The notes beneath the pieces are model-generated. The model ran no database searches and was not told where the DNA came from. It saw nothing but the letters and a program-made list of their open reading frames with translations. Shown here in pieces: positions 45,266 through 53,923 of a DNA stretch of 53,923 nt (within the stretch, counting starts at the first letter, position 1; every line of letters starts with the position of its first letter). Both the position numbers and the translations under genes were made by a program. The stretch covers positions 1-53,923 of the forward strand of contig VMTD01000107.1 of the NCBI GenBank assembly GCA_013791785.1, read 5' to 3'. The DNA is from Methanobacteriota archaeon (lineage in GTDB: Archaea > Thermoplasmatota > Thermoplasmata > SG8-5).

Positions 45266-45702
45266 GCATTGCCCTCCTTGAGCTTGGTAAGGACCCTTAT
45301 CCCGGTTATAGCAGTGCCGGGGTACTGGCCATCCTGGTTCTTTTCCAGGTACTTGACCATGTCCCATACTGTCAAAAGTGCTACGGACACTCCGACCAGC
45401 GCCTCCATCTCGACCCCGGTCGAATAATTTGCCTTGACGGCGCATGTGCACAAGACCTCTGCATCTTTAATGGAAAGTTCTACGCTTATTGATGCAATCG
45501 GGAGGTTATGACAGTGAGGTATTAGTTCGGGCGTCTTCTTCACGGCCAGGAGGGCCGCGCTCTCGGCAACCTTGAAGGGGTCGCCTTTCCTGACCTTTCC
45601 TTCACGGATGGCGTTGACTGTCTCTTCCTTTAACGATAGGCGCCCTTCAGCCACCGCCGTCCTTCGCGATGGGGCCTTCTCCGAAATGTCAACCGTCTTC
45701 AT
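45262..45702 (-). CDS. moaC: Cyclic pyranopterin monophosphate synthase
   Basis: MKTVDISEKAPSRRTAVAEGRL, AVKKTPELIPHCHNLPI, GVEMEALVGVSVALLTVWDM. Confidence 0.94.
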   Translation of the reverse strand: MKTVDISEKAPSRRTAVAEGRLSLKEETVNAIREGKVRKGDPFKVAESAALLAVKKTPELIPHCHNLPIASISVELSIKDAEVLCTCAVKANYSTGVEMEALVGVSVALLTVWDMVKYLEKNQDGQYPGTAITGIRVLTKLKEGNA

Positions 45703-45712
45703 TCCATACCTC

Positions 45713-46612
45713 CTATGTCCAATATGGCCTCCTCATATTAACTGCTTTTGTGAACAGTAAAAGCAACTCATCATCGCTTGCACCCATTCTGATGGGGTCG
45801 ATAATGTCTACCAGCCCATCGTTATGCATGAGGCATGGCTTGAGATGTCCGTCGCTTGTTATCCGCAAGCGCGTGCAGTTTGCGCAGAATCTGGTGTTGT
45901 GCATCGGTCTCACTAGCTCGACCTCGCGCTCAATTCCTTCATCATCAGGAAGGAAATATCTGCTCCGGCAGTGCATCTCGCGTTCAATTTTCCTCAAGGC
46001 TGTCCTTTTAATTATTTCTTCCACCGGGTCGAAGGTAGATGAGCCAGCACCATTGCCGATTGGCTGGATGATTTGCGGGACCGCTCCAAGGCCCCATACG
46101 CCCCTCATGGTGAGTAGGATATCATCAACCGTGGTTTCCTGCAGCGCGACTATGTTGACCTTTACCGGAAGCAATTGCGCAGTCACAGCTGCGCGAATTC
46201 CTTGTATAACGTCATCGATCTTGTCGATGCCAGTCAATTCATTATACCTCGCGCGATTGAATGTATCCAGGCTGACGTTCACCCTGGTCAATCCGGCAAA
46301 TTTGAGAGGAGCGGCCAGTCCAGCCAGCTTGGTCCCGTTGGTGGTAATTGAAACATCATGAATTCTTTCATTGGTCAATTTAACAATATCAAGAATGTCT
46401 TCCCTCAATAATGGTTCCCCGCCAGTGAATTTGACCGACGCAATGCCGGTCATGGCGGCAATCTCGATGATCCTTTCTATTTCGGCAGTTGTCATCTCCG
46501 ATTCTGAAGCGCGCTGGCCTTCCTTGTGACAGTAGGAGCACAGCAGGTCGCAGCGCGCGGTGAGAGAGAAACGAAGGCTCTTCACAGGTCTGCCAAACGG
46601 GTCATGCATCAA
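45713..46612 (-). CDS. moaA: GTP 3',8-cyclase
   Basis: Radical SAM RFSLTARCDLLCSYCHKEG, KFTGGEPLLR, C-terminal FCANCTRLRITSDGHLKPCL. Confidence 0.94.
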   Translation of the reverse strand: MMHDPFGRPVKSLRFSLTARCDLLCSYCHKEGQRASESEMTTAEIERIIEIAAMTGIASVKFTGGEPLLREDILDIVKLTNERIHDVSITTNGTKLAGLAAPLKFAGLTRVNVSLDTFNRARYNELTGIDKIDDVIQGIRAAVTAQLLPVKVNIVALQETTVDDILLTMRGVWGLGAVPQIIQPIGNGAGSSTFDPVEEIIKRTALRKIEREMHCRSRYFLPDDEGIEREVELVRPMHNTRFCANCTRLRITSDGHLKPCLMHNDGLVDIIDPIRMGASDDELLLLFTKAVNMRRPYWT

Positions 46613-47334
46613 AATATCATCTCCCCTCTGACGAATGAGCCTGTTCTCTCGTCCGCTGGGCTGTTAAATATCCTGGCGGTCTCATTTTGTTCAACTATTA
46701 CACCGTCGAGCATGAACGCAGTAGTACTGGCAATCCTCTTCGCCTGAAACAGGTTATGTGTCACCGTGAGGACGGTTGCGCCCTTCTCCTTCCGATAAGA
46801 AACAACCGCATCCTCGAGCATCTTTATGTTGTAGGGGTCCAGGTGAGCTGTAAATTCATCAAGTATCAGAACTTCGGGATTGTAAACAGTGGCGCGCGCA
46901 AATGCCATCCTTTGTAACTCACCGCCGGAAAGTGTTACGCCCAAGTTATCTGCCAAGTCAAGCAATCCCACATGCTGGAGCGCATGATAGACCATTTCAT
47001 TCCCGTTTTCAATGCCCCTGACCCTCAGTGGATAGGCCACGTTCTCTCTCACTGTTTCCCTGAATGCGATTGGCTTCTGCGAGATGAAGGACATCCTGCG
47101 GCGAAGCGGCAGGTCTTCCGCTTCCCTGTAGCTCATTTGCTTGCCCAAGATAGTTACCGTGCCAGAGTCAGGCGGCTGAAGGCTGCAAAGGATGCGCAGC
47201 AGCGTTGTTTTCCCGGCGCCGCTGGGCCCTATTATCGCAAACAGGTCGCCCTCTTCAACTTCGAGATCGATGGCTTTCAGCACGCACCTGTTTCCAAATG
47301 ATTTGGAAATGCCCCTGGCCTTTATTGCGCTCAT
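46609..47334 (-). CDS. tupC: Tungstate-type ABC transporter ATP-binding protein
   Basis: GPSGAGKTTLLRIL, LSGGELQRMAFARA; operon context. Confidence 0.8.
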   Translation of the reverse strand: MSAIKARGISKSFGNRCVLKAIDLEVEEGDLFAIIGPSGAGKTTLLRILCSLQPPDSGTVTILGKQMSYREAEDLPLRRRMSFISQKPIAFRETVRENVAYPLRVRGIENGNEMVYHALQHVGLLDLADNLGVTLSGGELQRMAFARATVYNPEVLILDEFTAHLDPYNIKMLEDAVVSYRKEKGATVLTVTHNLFQAKRIASTTAFMLDGVIVEQNETARIFNSPADERTGSFVRGEMIF

Positions 47335-47978
47335 GTAAGCATCCCCTTGTCCTGATAGCGCTTCATGAGATAGAAGAATACCATGCCGATCGTGAGGAGG
47401 ATAGCCCCCAGGGCGAGACCGTATTCAAAATTACCCTCCCTCGTCTCAAGGACTATGGCGGTCGTGAGGACTCGCGTGTGCCACTGGATATTACCGCCGA
47501 CAAGCATGACAGCGCCGACTTCCGCGAGAGCTCTCCCGAAACCCACCATTACTGCGGAGATTATGCCAATCCTTGCCTCATGTATTACTGTCCTGGCCGT
47601 GCGCCAACTGTCCGCCCCGAGAATGATTGCTGTTTCCGTATAATCTTTCGAGGTGGTAGATACGGCTGACATTGTCAGGCCAATTACAATGGGCACTACA
47701 AGCAGAGTCTGCGCCAGTATCATGGCGATGGGTGTGAAAAGAAGCTGGAGGCTGCCGAGCGGGCCGCTGTTCGACAGCAGGATGTAAAGAACCAGGCCGG
47801 CAACCACGGGAGGGAAACCGTAAAGTGTGTAAGTAACAGTGCGGACCAACTCCTTCCCCTTGAACTTCCTCATGCCCAGGTAGCAGCCAAGCGGAATGGC
47901 TATTGAAGAAGCTAACAGCGTGGCAGTCCCGGAGACAAGTATCGAGAGCAATGTTACATTGAGCAGATCGCTTTCCAT
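47331..47978 (-). CDS. tupB: Tungstate-type ABC transporter permease
   Basis: ABC permease EAA-like motif ARIGIISAVMVGFGRALAEVGAVMLVGGNI. Confidence 0.82.
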   Translation of the reverse strand: MESDLLNVTLLSILVSGTATLLASSIAIPLGCYLGMRKFKGKELVRTVTYTLYGFPPVVAGLVLYILLSNSGPLGSLQLLFTPIAMILAQTLLVVPIVIGLTMSAVSTTSKDYTETAIILGADSWRTARTVIHEARIGIISAVMVGFGRALAEVGAVMLVGGNIQWHTRVLTTAIVLETREGNFEYGLALGAILLTIGMVFFYLMKRYQDKGMLT

Positions 47979-47979
47979 A

Positions 47980-48840
47980 TCATGGCCCCCTATCAGTGTT
48001 GGGTGTGAAAACCTGTTTTCCGTTAATCGTGTAATTATTTATCATGGCCTGAATTTCAGGCGACGTTACCCAGCTCGCTAAATTGATTGCCATGTCCTGA
48101 TTGATTGCCGGATGCATCGTGCCATTGACCGGTATTACACCGTATTGATTGAAGAGGAGGTTGTCCCCTTTGACCAATATTTCCAGCTCAAGCTGTGATT
48201 CGAGGTTGAACCATGTGGCCTCATCTACTAATGTGTACGCTTGTTTCTCGGATGCTGTTCTGAGCGTATCGCCCATCCCCTGGCCCAGAGACAGATACCA
48301 GCTTGAGTTGGATTGCGCGGATATGCCGGTGTAATTGTAACCGGCTGATGTCCATAACTTCTGTTCTGCAGTATGGGTTCCAGACTGGTCTCCCCTTGAG
48401 CAGAAAGTTGAATTCGTGTTATAAATCATCTCCAATGCGTCTTTTGCTAACGCCATGCCGTTAATGCAGGCAGGGTCAGAGGCCGGTCCAACGATGACAA
48501 ACTGATTGTACATTACAGTCCATCTGTATAAACCGTATCCCTGATCTACAAAGTCAATTTCCTTTGCCGGAGAGTGCACGAACAGCACATCGGCATCCCC
48601 ATTCCTTCCAAGTTCCAGCGCTTGCCCGGTACCTACAGCAATTACCTCGACATCTGCACCATACTTCGCATTAAAATCCGGCAGAATGTAATCCAGCAGT
48701 CCTGAGTCCTGGGTGCTTGTTGTCGTGGCTAGGATGACGCTCACAGGTTTGTCCTTGTTGGCAATCGAGTACCATGTGCTGAAAGCTGCCAATACCACTA
48801 TAGCCGCTATAGCAATCGCAATAATTTGATTTTTTCTCAT
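47980..48840 (-). CDS. tupA: Tungstate-type substrate-binding protein
   Basis: LATTTSTQDSGLLDYILPDF...FCSRGDQSGTHTAEQKLW, characteristic TupA signatures. Confidence 0.87.
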   Translation of the reverse strand: MRKNQIIAIAIAAIVVLAAFSTWYSIANKDKPVSVILATTTSTQDSGLLDYILPDFNAKYGADVEVIAVGTGQALELGRNGDADVLFVHSPAKEIDFVDQGYGLYRWTVMYNQFVIVGPASDPACINGMALAKDALEMIYNTNSTFCSRGDQSGTHTAEQKLWTSAGYNYTGISAQSNSSWYLSLGQGMGDTLRTASEKQAYTLVDEATWFNLESQLELEILVKGDNLLFNQYGVIPVNGTMHPAINQDMAINLASWVTSPEIQAMINNYTINGKQVFTPNTDRGP

Positions 48841-48850
48841 GTTGAATGCC

Positions 48851-48878
48851 ACCGTTATGCTCGGAATTGCATAACGGT
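48851..48878. promoter_or_regulatory. Perfect palindrome ACCGTTATGC-N8-GCATAACGGT upstream of tupA; candidate ModE/TunR-type operator
   Basis: 10-bp perfect arms 11 bp upstream of the tupA ATG; resembles the E. coli ModE CGTTAT..ATAACG half-site pattern. Confidence 0.6.
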
Positions 48879-48931
48879 ATTTAATGTTAACCAGCATAGA
48901 TTAAATAGACCGCATGTAATACCGATTAACA

Positions 48932-49366
48932 ATGAAAAAAGGAATAATTGTTTCTATAAATCTGAGCGCCAAGAAAGGTGAGAAGAAGATGCCTGTCAGG
49001 TCAGTGATGATAACTGAAAGTGGCCTGGCCGGGGATGCCCACAGCGGGGACTGGCACAGACAGATAAGTCTTCTCGGAATTGAGTCAATTGAAATATTCA
49101 AGGTGAAATTGGCCACAATTGCGCCAGGGGATTTCGCTGAGAACATCACCACCAGGGGAATTGACTGGGAGACTGTCAAAGTAGGCACCAGAATTTCGGC
49201 GGGGAAAACCATCTTGGAAGTTTCGCAGATAGGCAAGGAATGCCATCATGGCTGCAGCATCAGGGAAAAAGTCGGGGATTGTGTCATGCCAAAGGAAGGG
49301 ATATTCGCGAAGGTCATCATACCCGGAACTGTGAATATCGGGGACGCAGTTCAAATTTTGGGGTGA
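48932..49366 (+). CDS. MOSC domain protein
   Basis: GLAGDAHSGDWHRQISLLGIES..GDFAENITTRGI..QIGKECHHGC. Confidence 0.88.
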   Translation: MKKGIIVSINLSAKKGEKKMPVRSVMITESGLAGDAHSGDWHRQISLLGIESIEIFKVKLATIAPGDFAENITTRGIDWETVKVGTRISAGKTILEVSQIGKECHHGCSIREKVGDCVMPKEGIFAKVIIPGTVNIGDAVQILG

Positions 49367-49370
49367 TTGA

Positions 49371-49694
49371 ATGAAATTAAAGCCTAAATTCAAGTTGTGG
49401 TTGGAAATGGATGGTAAACCCATCATAGGCGAAGGAAAAGCGGATTTGCTCATGGAAATATATGAGACTGGCTCACTTTCCGCTGCGGCTCGAAACCTAA
49501 ATATCTCATACAGACACGCACACGAAATGGTCAGCGAACTGAATGAAAGGTGCGGGATGGAAATCATTGCCACCGAGGTCGGGGGCGCATCGGGGGGCGG
49601 AACTCGACTTACAAAAAAAGGCAGGAAACTTGTGGAATCATACCTGGCAATGAAGGATGGGCTGGAGAACTGGCTTGAGAGTCAAACGATATAA
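49371..49694 (+). CDS. ModE N-terminal-type (LysR-like HTH) regulator
   Basis: ADLLMEIYETGSLSAAARNLNISYRHAHEMVSELN..GGASGGGTRLTKKGRKLV. Confidence 0.88.
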   Translation: MKLKPKFKLWLEMDGKPIIGEGKADLLMEIYETGSLSAAARNLNISYRHAHEMVSELNERCGMEIIATEVGGASGGGTRLTKKGRKLVESYLAMKDGLENWLESQTI

Positions 49695-49702
49695 ATGAGG
49701 GC

Positions 49703-49722
49703 CCCCCAAGCTAAAGCGTGGG
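49703..49722. repeat. CTAAAG-loop hairpin at gene end (copy a)
   Basis: gagggccCCCCAaGCTAAAGCgTGGGGtatccta. Confidence 0.65.
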
Positions 49723-49828
49723 GTATCCTAATTGCTTTCATCCTGAATTTCATGAATTCTTAATTATCCATACTCATTCAGGTTGATTCGTATATGATGA
49801 TAGAACAGGATATCGAGGGGAGCACTTT

Positions 49829-49934
49829 AATTAAACTATTTCTTGTCCTGGTGTGTCGCTTTCAACACAATTGAATTTGCCTTCCTCCGCAGACCTAAAG
49901 GTCGCGGTATCCGGACAAGAACATGTTTAATGAT
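49829..49934. repeat. Palindromic element homologous to positions 37-140
   Basis: attaaactatttcttgtcc ... ccgcagacctaaaggtcgcgg ... ggacaagaacatgtttaat. Confidence 0.7.
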
Positions 49935-49972
49935 GTAACATTTATATCTTGAAGCCATATCGTCACTTGCCT

Positions 49973-50944
49973 ATGCCAAAAAAATTAACAATAGGAGAGA
50001 TGTGCGAACTCGCAAAGATGCGGGGCGGCAGATGTTTGTCAACATATTATATAGACACCACTACCAAATTGAAGTGGGAATGCAAGAGAGGGCATGTATG
50101 GAAAGCAATCCCTAGCGGTGTTAAACGTGGTCATTGGTGCCCTGAATGCAGTCGTATAGATAGAACACGAGTAACAATCGAAGAGATGAGGGAAATGGCG
50201 ACTGCAAGGGAAGGTAAATGTCTATCAATGAAATATGTGAATCCACATACAAAATTACAATGGAAGTGTAAAGCGGGTCATATTTGGAAATCTTCACCCC
50301 ACAATATGAAGAGTCAAGGTACATGGTGTCCTGTTTGTGCCCATATCAAAAGCGCTAATTCTCTTAAGTTGACTATAGAAGAGATGCAAAAAAGGGCAAG
50401 AGAAAAGGGAGGAGAATGTTTGTCAAAGAAGTATGTCGATATTCATACTAAACTGAAATGGATGTGCAATAAAGGACATACATGGAAGGCCAAACCAATG
50501 TATATAAAAAAAGGTACATGGTGTCCAACTTGTGCTCATATCAAATTGATTGACAGTCTGCGGTTGACCATTGAAGAGATGCAGGCAATTGCAGGAGAAA
50601 AGGGTGGAGAATGTTTGTCAAATGAGTATGTCGATATTCATACTAAACTGAAATGGATGTGCAATAAAGGACACACATGGAAGGCCAAACCATTGTATAT
50701 AAAAAAAGGTACATGGTGTCCAACTTGTGGACATATCAGAACATCTGACAGCCACCGGTTGACCATTGAAGAGATGCAGGCAATTGCAAGAGAAAAGGGT
50801 GGAGAATGTTTATCAGAAAAATATGTGGATTGCAATACCAAATTAAAATGGAGATGTAGCAAAGGACACGAATGGGAAGCAAGACCAAGTAGTGCTAGAC
50901 GGGGACATTGGTGCCCGATTTGTGCCGGAAAAAGAGAAAAATGA
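49973..50944 (+). CDS. Five-repeat treble-clef/zinc-ribbon protein
   Basis: ~59-aa repeats LTIEEMQxxAxEKGGECLSxxYVDxxTKLKWxCxKGHxWxAxPxxxxxGxWCPxC. Confidence 0.85.
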   Translation: MPKKLTIGEMCELAKMRGGRCLSTYYIDTTTKLKWECKRGHVWKAIPSGVKRGHWCPECSRIDRTRVTIEEMREMATAREGKCLSMKYVNPHTKLQWKCKAGHIWKSSPHNMKSQGTWCPVCAHIKSANSLKLTIEEMQKRAREKGGECLSKKYVDIHTKLKWMCNKGHTWKAKPMYIKKGTWCPTCAHIKLIDSLRLTIEEMQAIAGEKGGECLSNEYVDIHTKLKWMCNKGHTWKAKPLYIKKGTWCPTCGHIRTSDSHRLTIEEMQAIAREKGGECLSEKYVDCNTKLKWRCSKGHEWEARPSSARRGHWCPICAGKREK

Positions 50945-51151
50945 CCGCCAAACCCCCATATCGTACGCTTATGAGAACGTTTACCCAGCAAAGGACCCAC
51001 AACCGATTCGTAACGTAGCTCAGCCCTCCGCCGAGAGCGATCTTTTGTTAGATTCGACGGGAGGCGGCGTATGATGTGCCCCGCCTGTAAGAGCAAGCCA
51101 AAAGACCCGCCCAGAACATAGGGGATGGCCAATCATGCACCTGTCCTCGCC

Positions 51152-51302
51152 ATCCAAACCCGCACGTCATTCTCACAGCAGCATGCCCCGCCTGTGAGGG
51201 CGGGGTTTTATACTATTCTGGCATCAAGTGATATTCTTCCAAACAAATGATGCCATTTGCAATCTTCAACTGTCATGCCCCGGGTGTGAGCCCGTGGTGA
51301 CA
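51152..51302. repeat. GC-rich palindromic repeats (gccccgcctgtgagggcgggg; tgtcatgccccgggtgtgagcccgtggtgaca)
   Basis: Shared with 43400-43480. Confidence 0.65.
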
Positions 51303-51532
51303 ACGGCACCCAGCCTAGCCGACATTCTGATGACGGCCGCGCGGGACTCCCAGGCATGGATAGCGTTGAACTGGCGCGCCCACGCGCCAGCATTATACCA
51401 AGCGTCTTTGTCGTGGCAGAGCCACACCAGACATTCTGTTAGCACACGTTCCGTCGAGAGCGTGGCAACTCTTTTCATTCATGACACACGCTTGACCATT
51501 ATCACTAAATACCGAATTATGTTCATGAGGGC

Positions 51533-53779
51533 ATGGAGAACCCGCCCGATTCCGGCGTTGAGGTCAAGCTGAAGCAGGACCTCGGGTTGCTGCAGGTTAT
51601 CATCATCGGCCTCGGGCCCACGCTAGGTTCCACCATCTTTTTGCTCATCGGCTACGGCCTGGAGATTACCGGACCGGGACTGGTACTGGTAATGATTCTG
51701 AATTTCAGCATTATCATGCTTACGGCTGTATCTTACGCAGAACTGAACAGCGCCTTCACCAGCAGCGGCGGGGAATACAGCTGGGTGAGGGAAGGGCTGC
51801 CGGAACCAATCGGATTTCTGTCCGGCTGGATGCTATGGTTCGGCAACAGCATTGTCACCAGCTTCTACGTTCTCGGCTTCGGAAAGGGCATCATCTGGAT
51901 ACTGGATGCCTACGGCAAAATTCCACCCGGCTTCGACGGGGACCTTCTGGTGAAAGTACTGGCAGCCAGTGCATGTGTGGTTTTCATATACATCAATTAC
52001 AAAGGCACAAAGGAAACCGGAATAACTAGCATGCTCATCACCGGAATATTGCTGGCAGTCATCATCGCGTTCATAATTGCCGGTGCAGCGTTTCTCTATG
52101 GCGGAGGCGGTGACGGTGACGTCGGCGCGATAGTTTCTAACCCCATACCGAACGGCATTTCATCGCTCTTCGTGGCAATGGGCCTCACTTTCATAGTGTT
52201 CGAGGGGTTCGATCTAATCGCCCAGTGCGGGGAGGAATGCCGAAATCCGCTGAAAAACATTCCCAAAGCAACATGGATATGTGTAACCTTCTCTACCATC
52301 TTATTCATACTTGTTTCCATCATCTGCGTTGGCGTAATAGACTGGACACAGATAGGAACGGCATTCAGGGGAGATGATGTGGTGGCACAGGTGGCTTCCC
52401 TGACCATGCCCCACGGCCTGGTAATAGTCGGCGTCGGCGTTATATTCGGCGCTCTGGCCGCGGTGAATTCGGCGCTGTTTGCGTCTTCAAGGGTGGCATT
52501 CGCCATGGGTCGCGACGGAACTCTGCCGAAGACATTCGGCAAGCTGCACAGCAAGAACAGCACACCCCATATGGCCATAATAATCAGCGGTGCAATCATA
52601 ATCTTCATGGCAGTGACCCTACCAATAGAGAAGATAGCCGCCTCCACGGCCATAATGTTCCTCTCTGTGTTCATGATGGTGAATCTCTCCGCCATCATGC
52701 TCAGATACAAAAGGCCGGAAGTAAAAAGGGTCTACAAAATCCCGCTGTTTCCCGTACTGCCGCTGGTGGCCATCGGTGCCCTGATGATACTGGCCTATGC
52801 CCTGTGGGTGGAATACTCCGATGCATGGTTCATTGCGCTTGGCTGGATTGCCATAGGTCTGGTCCTTTACTACTTCGGCGCCGGCAAGAGGGTCATCGAG
52901 ACCGTGGGGCCGGAAGAACTTCTCAAGAAGGGGATACTGGAGATCATCACGGAAAGGCCGGAAGACAAGCGTTACAGGATACTGGTGCCGGTTTTGCATG
53001 AAGGTCAGAAGCAAATGGTGGAGTTCGCGGCACTGGTGGCCAGGGTGGAGGATGCGGACCTGAACATAGTTTCCGTTATCGAGTTGCCTTTCGGTACGCC
53101 GATTGATTATGTGAAGTATAAGGAAACATCGCCGTACATCAAGCTGGTGGAAAAACTGAAGAAGATTGGCGACAAGGAACTGATAAAGGCCAGGGGAACT
53201 GTTCTGATTTCCCATGCTGCATCCGAGGCCATCCTCGACACCATAGACGAGGACAACGTGGACCTGCTCGTCATGGGCTGGAAGGGCATTACAGGGGAGA
53301 ACAGGATATTGGGCACCACTATAGACAAACTCATCCATTCGGTCAAGTGCGACGTTATAGTCATGAAAGTCGCCGACCTGGGAGAGAAAGTGAACAGGAT
53401 ACTGGTTGTCTCCGCGCCGGAATGGCATGCCAGCCATGCAACCGGATATGCCGTTCTCATTGCCAAGAGGGATGAATCGAACATCACAATATTCAGCCCG
53501 TACACTTCCGATGCACGCATGAAGAGCCAGGAAGATTATGCAAAACGGCTTTCCGAACTGTGCAACATCCACAGCATCCCCAACGATATCAAACTGTTCA
53601 GGACGAATTCAATAGAGAAGGCCATAATCGAAGAGGCGCAGAACTACGACCTGGTGGTCATGGGGTCCACCCAGGGAGAGAATAGAATGGCGGTGAACTT
53701 CGGCAGGGTCCAGGACAGGATTGCAAAGGCCGTGGACAGACCCATACTCATGGTCAAGAAGGTCAGAGAGAGAAAGTGA
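51533..53779 (+). CDS. APC-superfamily amino acid permease fused to tandem universal-stress-protein domains
   Basis: N-terminal 12-TM-type APC (GLGPTLGSTIFLLIGYGLEITGPGLVLV); C-terminal USP motifs LLVMGWKG..GTTIDKLIHSVKCDVIVMK and DLVVMGSTQGENR. Confidence 0.88.
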   Translation: MENPPDSGVEVKLKQDLGLLQVIIIGLGPTLGSTIFLLIGYGLEITGPGLVLVMILNFSIIMLTAVSYAELNSAFTSSGGEYSWVREGLPEPIGFLSGWMLWFGNSIVTSFYVLGFGKGIIWILDAYGKIPPGFDGDLLVKVLAASACVVFIYINYKGTKETGITSMLITGILLAVIIAFIIAGAAFLYGGGGDGDVGAIVSNPIPNGISSLFVAMGLTFIVFEGFDLIAQCGEECRNPLKNIPKATWICVTFSTILFILVSIICVGVIDWTQIGTAFRGDDVVAQVASLTMPHGLVIVGVGVIFGALAAVNSALFASSRVAFAMGRDGTLPKTFGKLHSKNSTPHMAIIISGAIIIFMAVTLPIEKIAASTAIMFLSVFMMVNLSAIMLRYKRPEVKRVYKIPLFPVLPLVAIGALMILAYALWVEYSDAWFIALGWIAIGLVLYYFGAGKRVIETVGPEELLKKGILEIITERPEDKRYRILVPVLHEGQKQMVEFAALVARVEDADLNIVSVIELPFGTPIDYVKYKETSPYIKLVEKLKKIGDKELIKARGTVLISHAASEAILDTIDEDNVDLLVMGWKGITGENRILGTTIDKLIHSVKCDVIVMKVADLGEKVNRILVVSAPEWHASHATGYAVLIAKRDESNITIFSPYTSDARMKSQEDYAKRLSELCNIHSIPNDIKLFRTNSIEKAIIEEAQNYDLVVMGSTQGENRMAVNFGRVQDRIAKAVDRPILMVKKVRERK

Positions 53780-53784
53780 GGGCT

Positions 53785-53805
53785 CCCCACGGCTAAAGCC
53801 GGGGG
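53785..53805. repeat. CTAAAG-loop hairpin at gene end (copy b)
   Basis: gagggctCCCCACGGCTAAAGCCGGGGGcatccta. Confidence 0.65.
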
Positions 53806-53843
53806 CATCCTAACCGTTTCACACTGAATGACGATTAATGAGT

Positions 53844-53864
53844 GCTCCCCAACGCTAAAGCGTG
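53844..53864. repeat. CTAAAG-loop hairpin (copy c)
   Basis: gtgctCCCCAaCGCTAAAGCGTGGGGtatcc. Confidence 0.65.
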
Positions 53865-53923
53865 GGGTATCCTTTCAGTTTTCACCCTGAATTTCGTAAT
53901 TTCATAGAGAAAAGAACTCATTC

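Noticed and set aside
51266-51478. 70-aa minus-strand ORF upstream of the APC-USP gene
   Set aside because: Overlaps GC-rich palindromic repeats; likely fortuitous translation of repeat DNA.

Overview
Archaeal (probably euryarchaeal/Thermoplasmatota-like, inferred from gene content) chromosomal window. Core genes include DNA polymerase D small subunit, RadB, SRP54, TrmY, ribosomal protein L10e, IPK/IDI-2/prenyl synthase, a QueD-QueC-GNAT-QueE archaeosine-precursor operon, a Zn-type ABC importer with a NikR-like regulator and a CDF exporter, and a Moa/MoeA/tungstate-uptake/MOSC/ModE cluster. Three tRNA genes can be folded by hand: tRNA-Cys(GCA) without an intron, tRNA-Val(TAC) with a 31-nt D-loop intron, and tRNA-Leu(CAA) apparently split by two non-canonical introns (D-loop 123 nt, T-loop 142 nt), each bounded by a bulge-helix-bulge. 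Each tRNA is followed, after a T-rich spacer of about 22-24 nt, by an inverted copy of its own 3' end (perfect for Cys, near-perfect for Leu, imperfect for Val). I have not seen this arrangement described. Intergenic regions carry several small palindromic repeat families, some nested in one another and some with arms that co-vary between copies: IS200/IS605-like MITEs, ATCTAAA/TGTAGAT iteron elements, a GTAAGTGGTC-bounded MITE, and CTAAAG-loop hairpins. Two paralogous double-wHTH regulators are each divergent from a surface protein, in mirror image around tRNA-Leu. All homology calls come from motif recognition; no database search was run.
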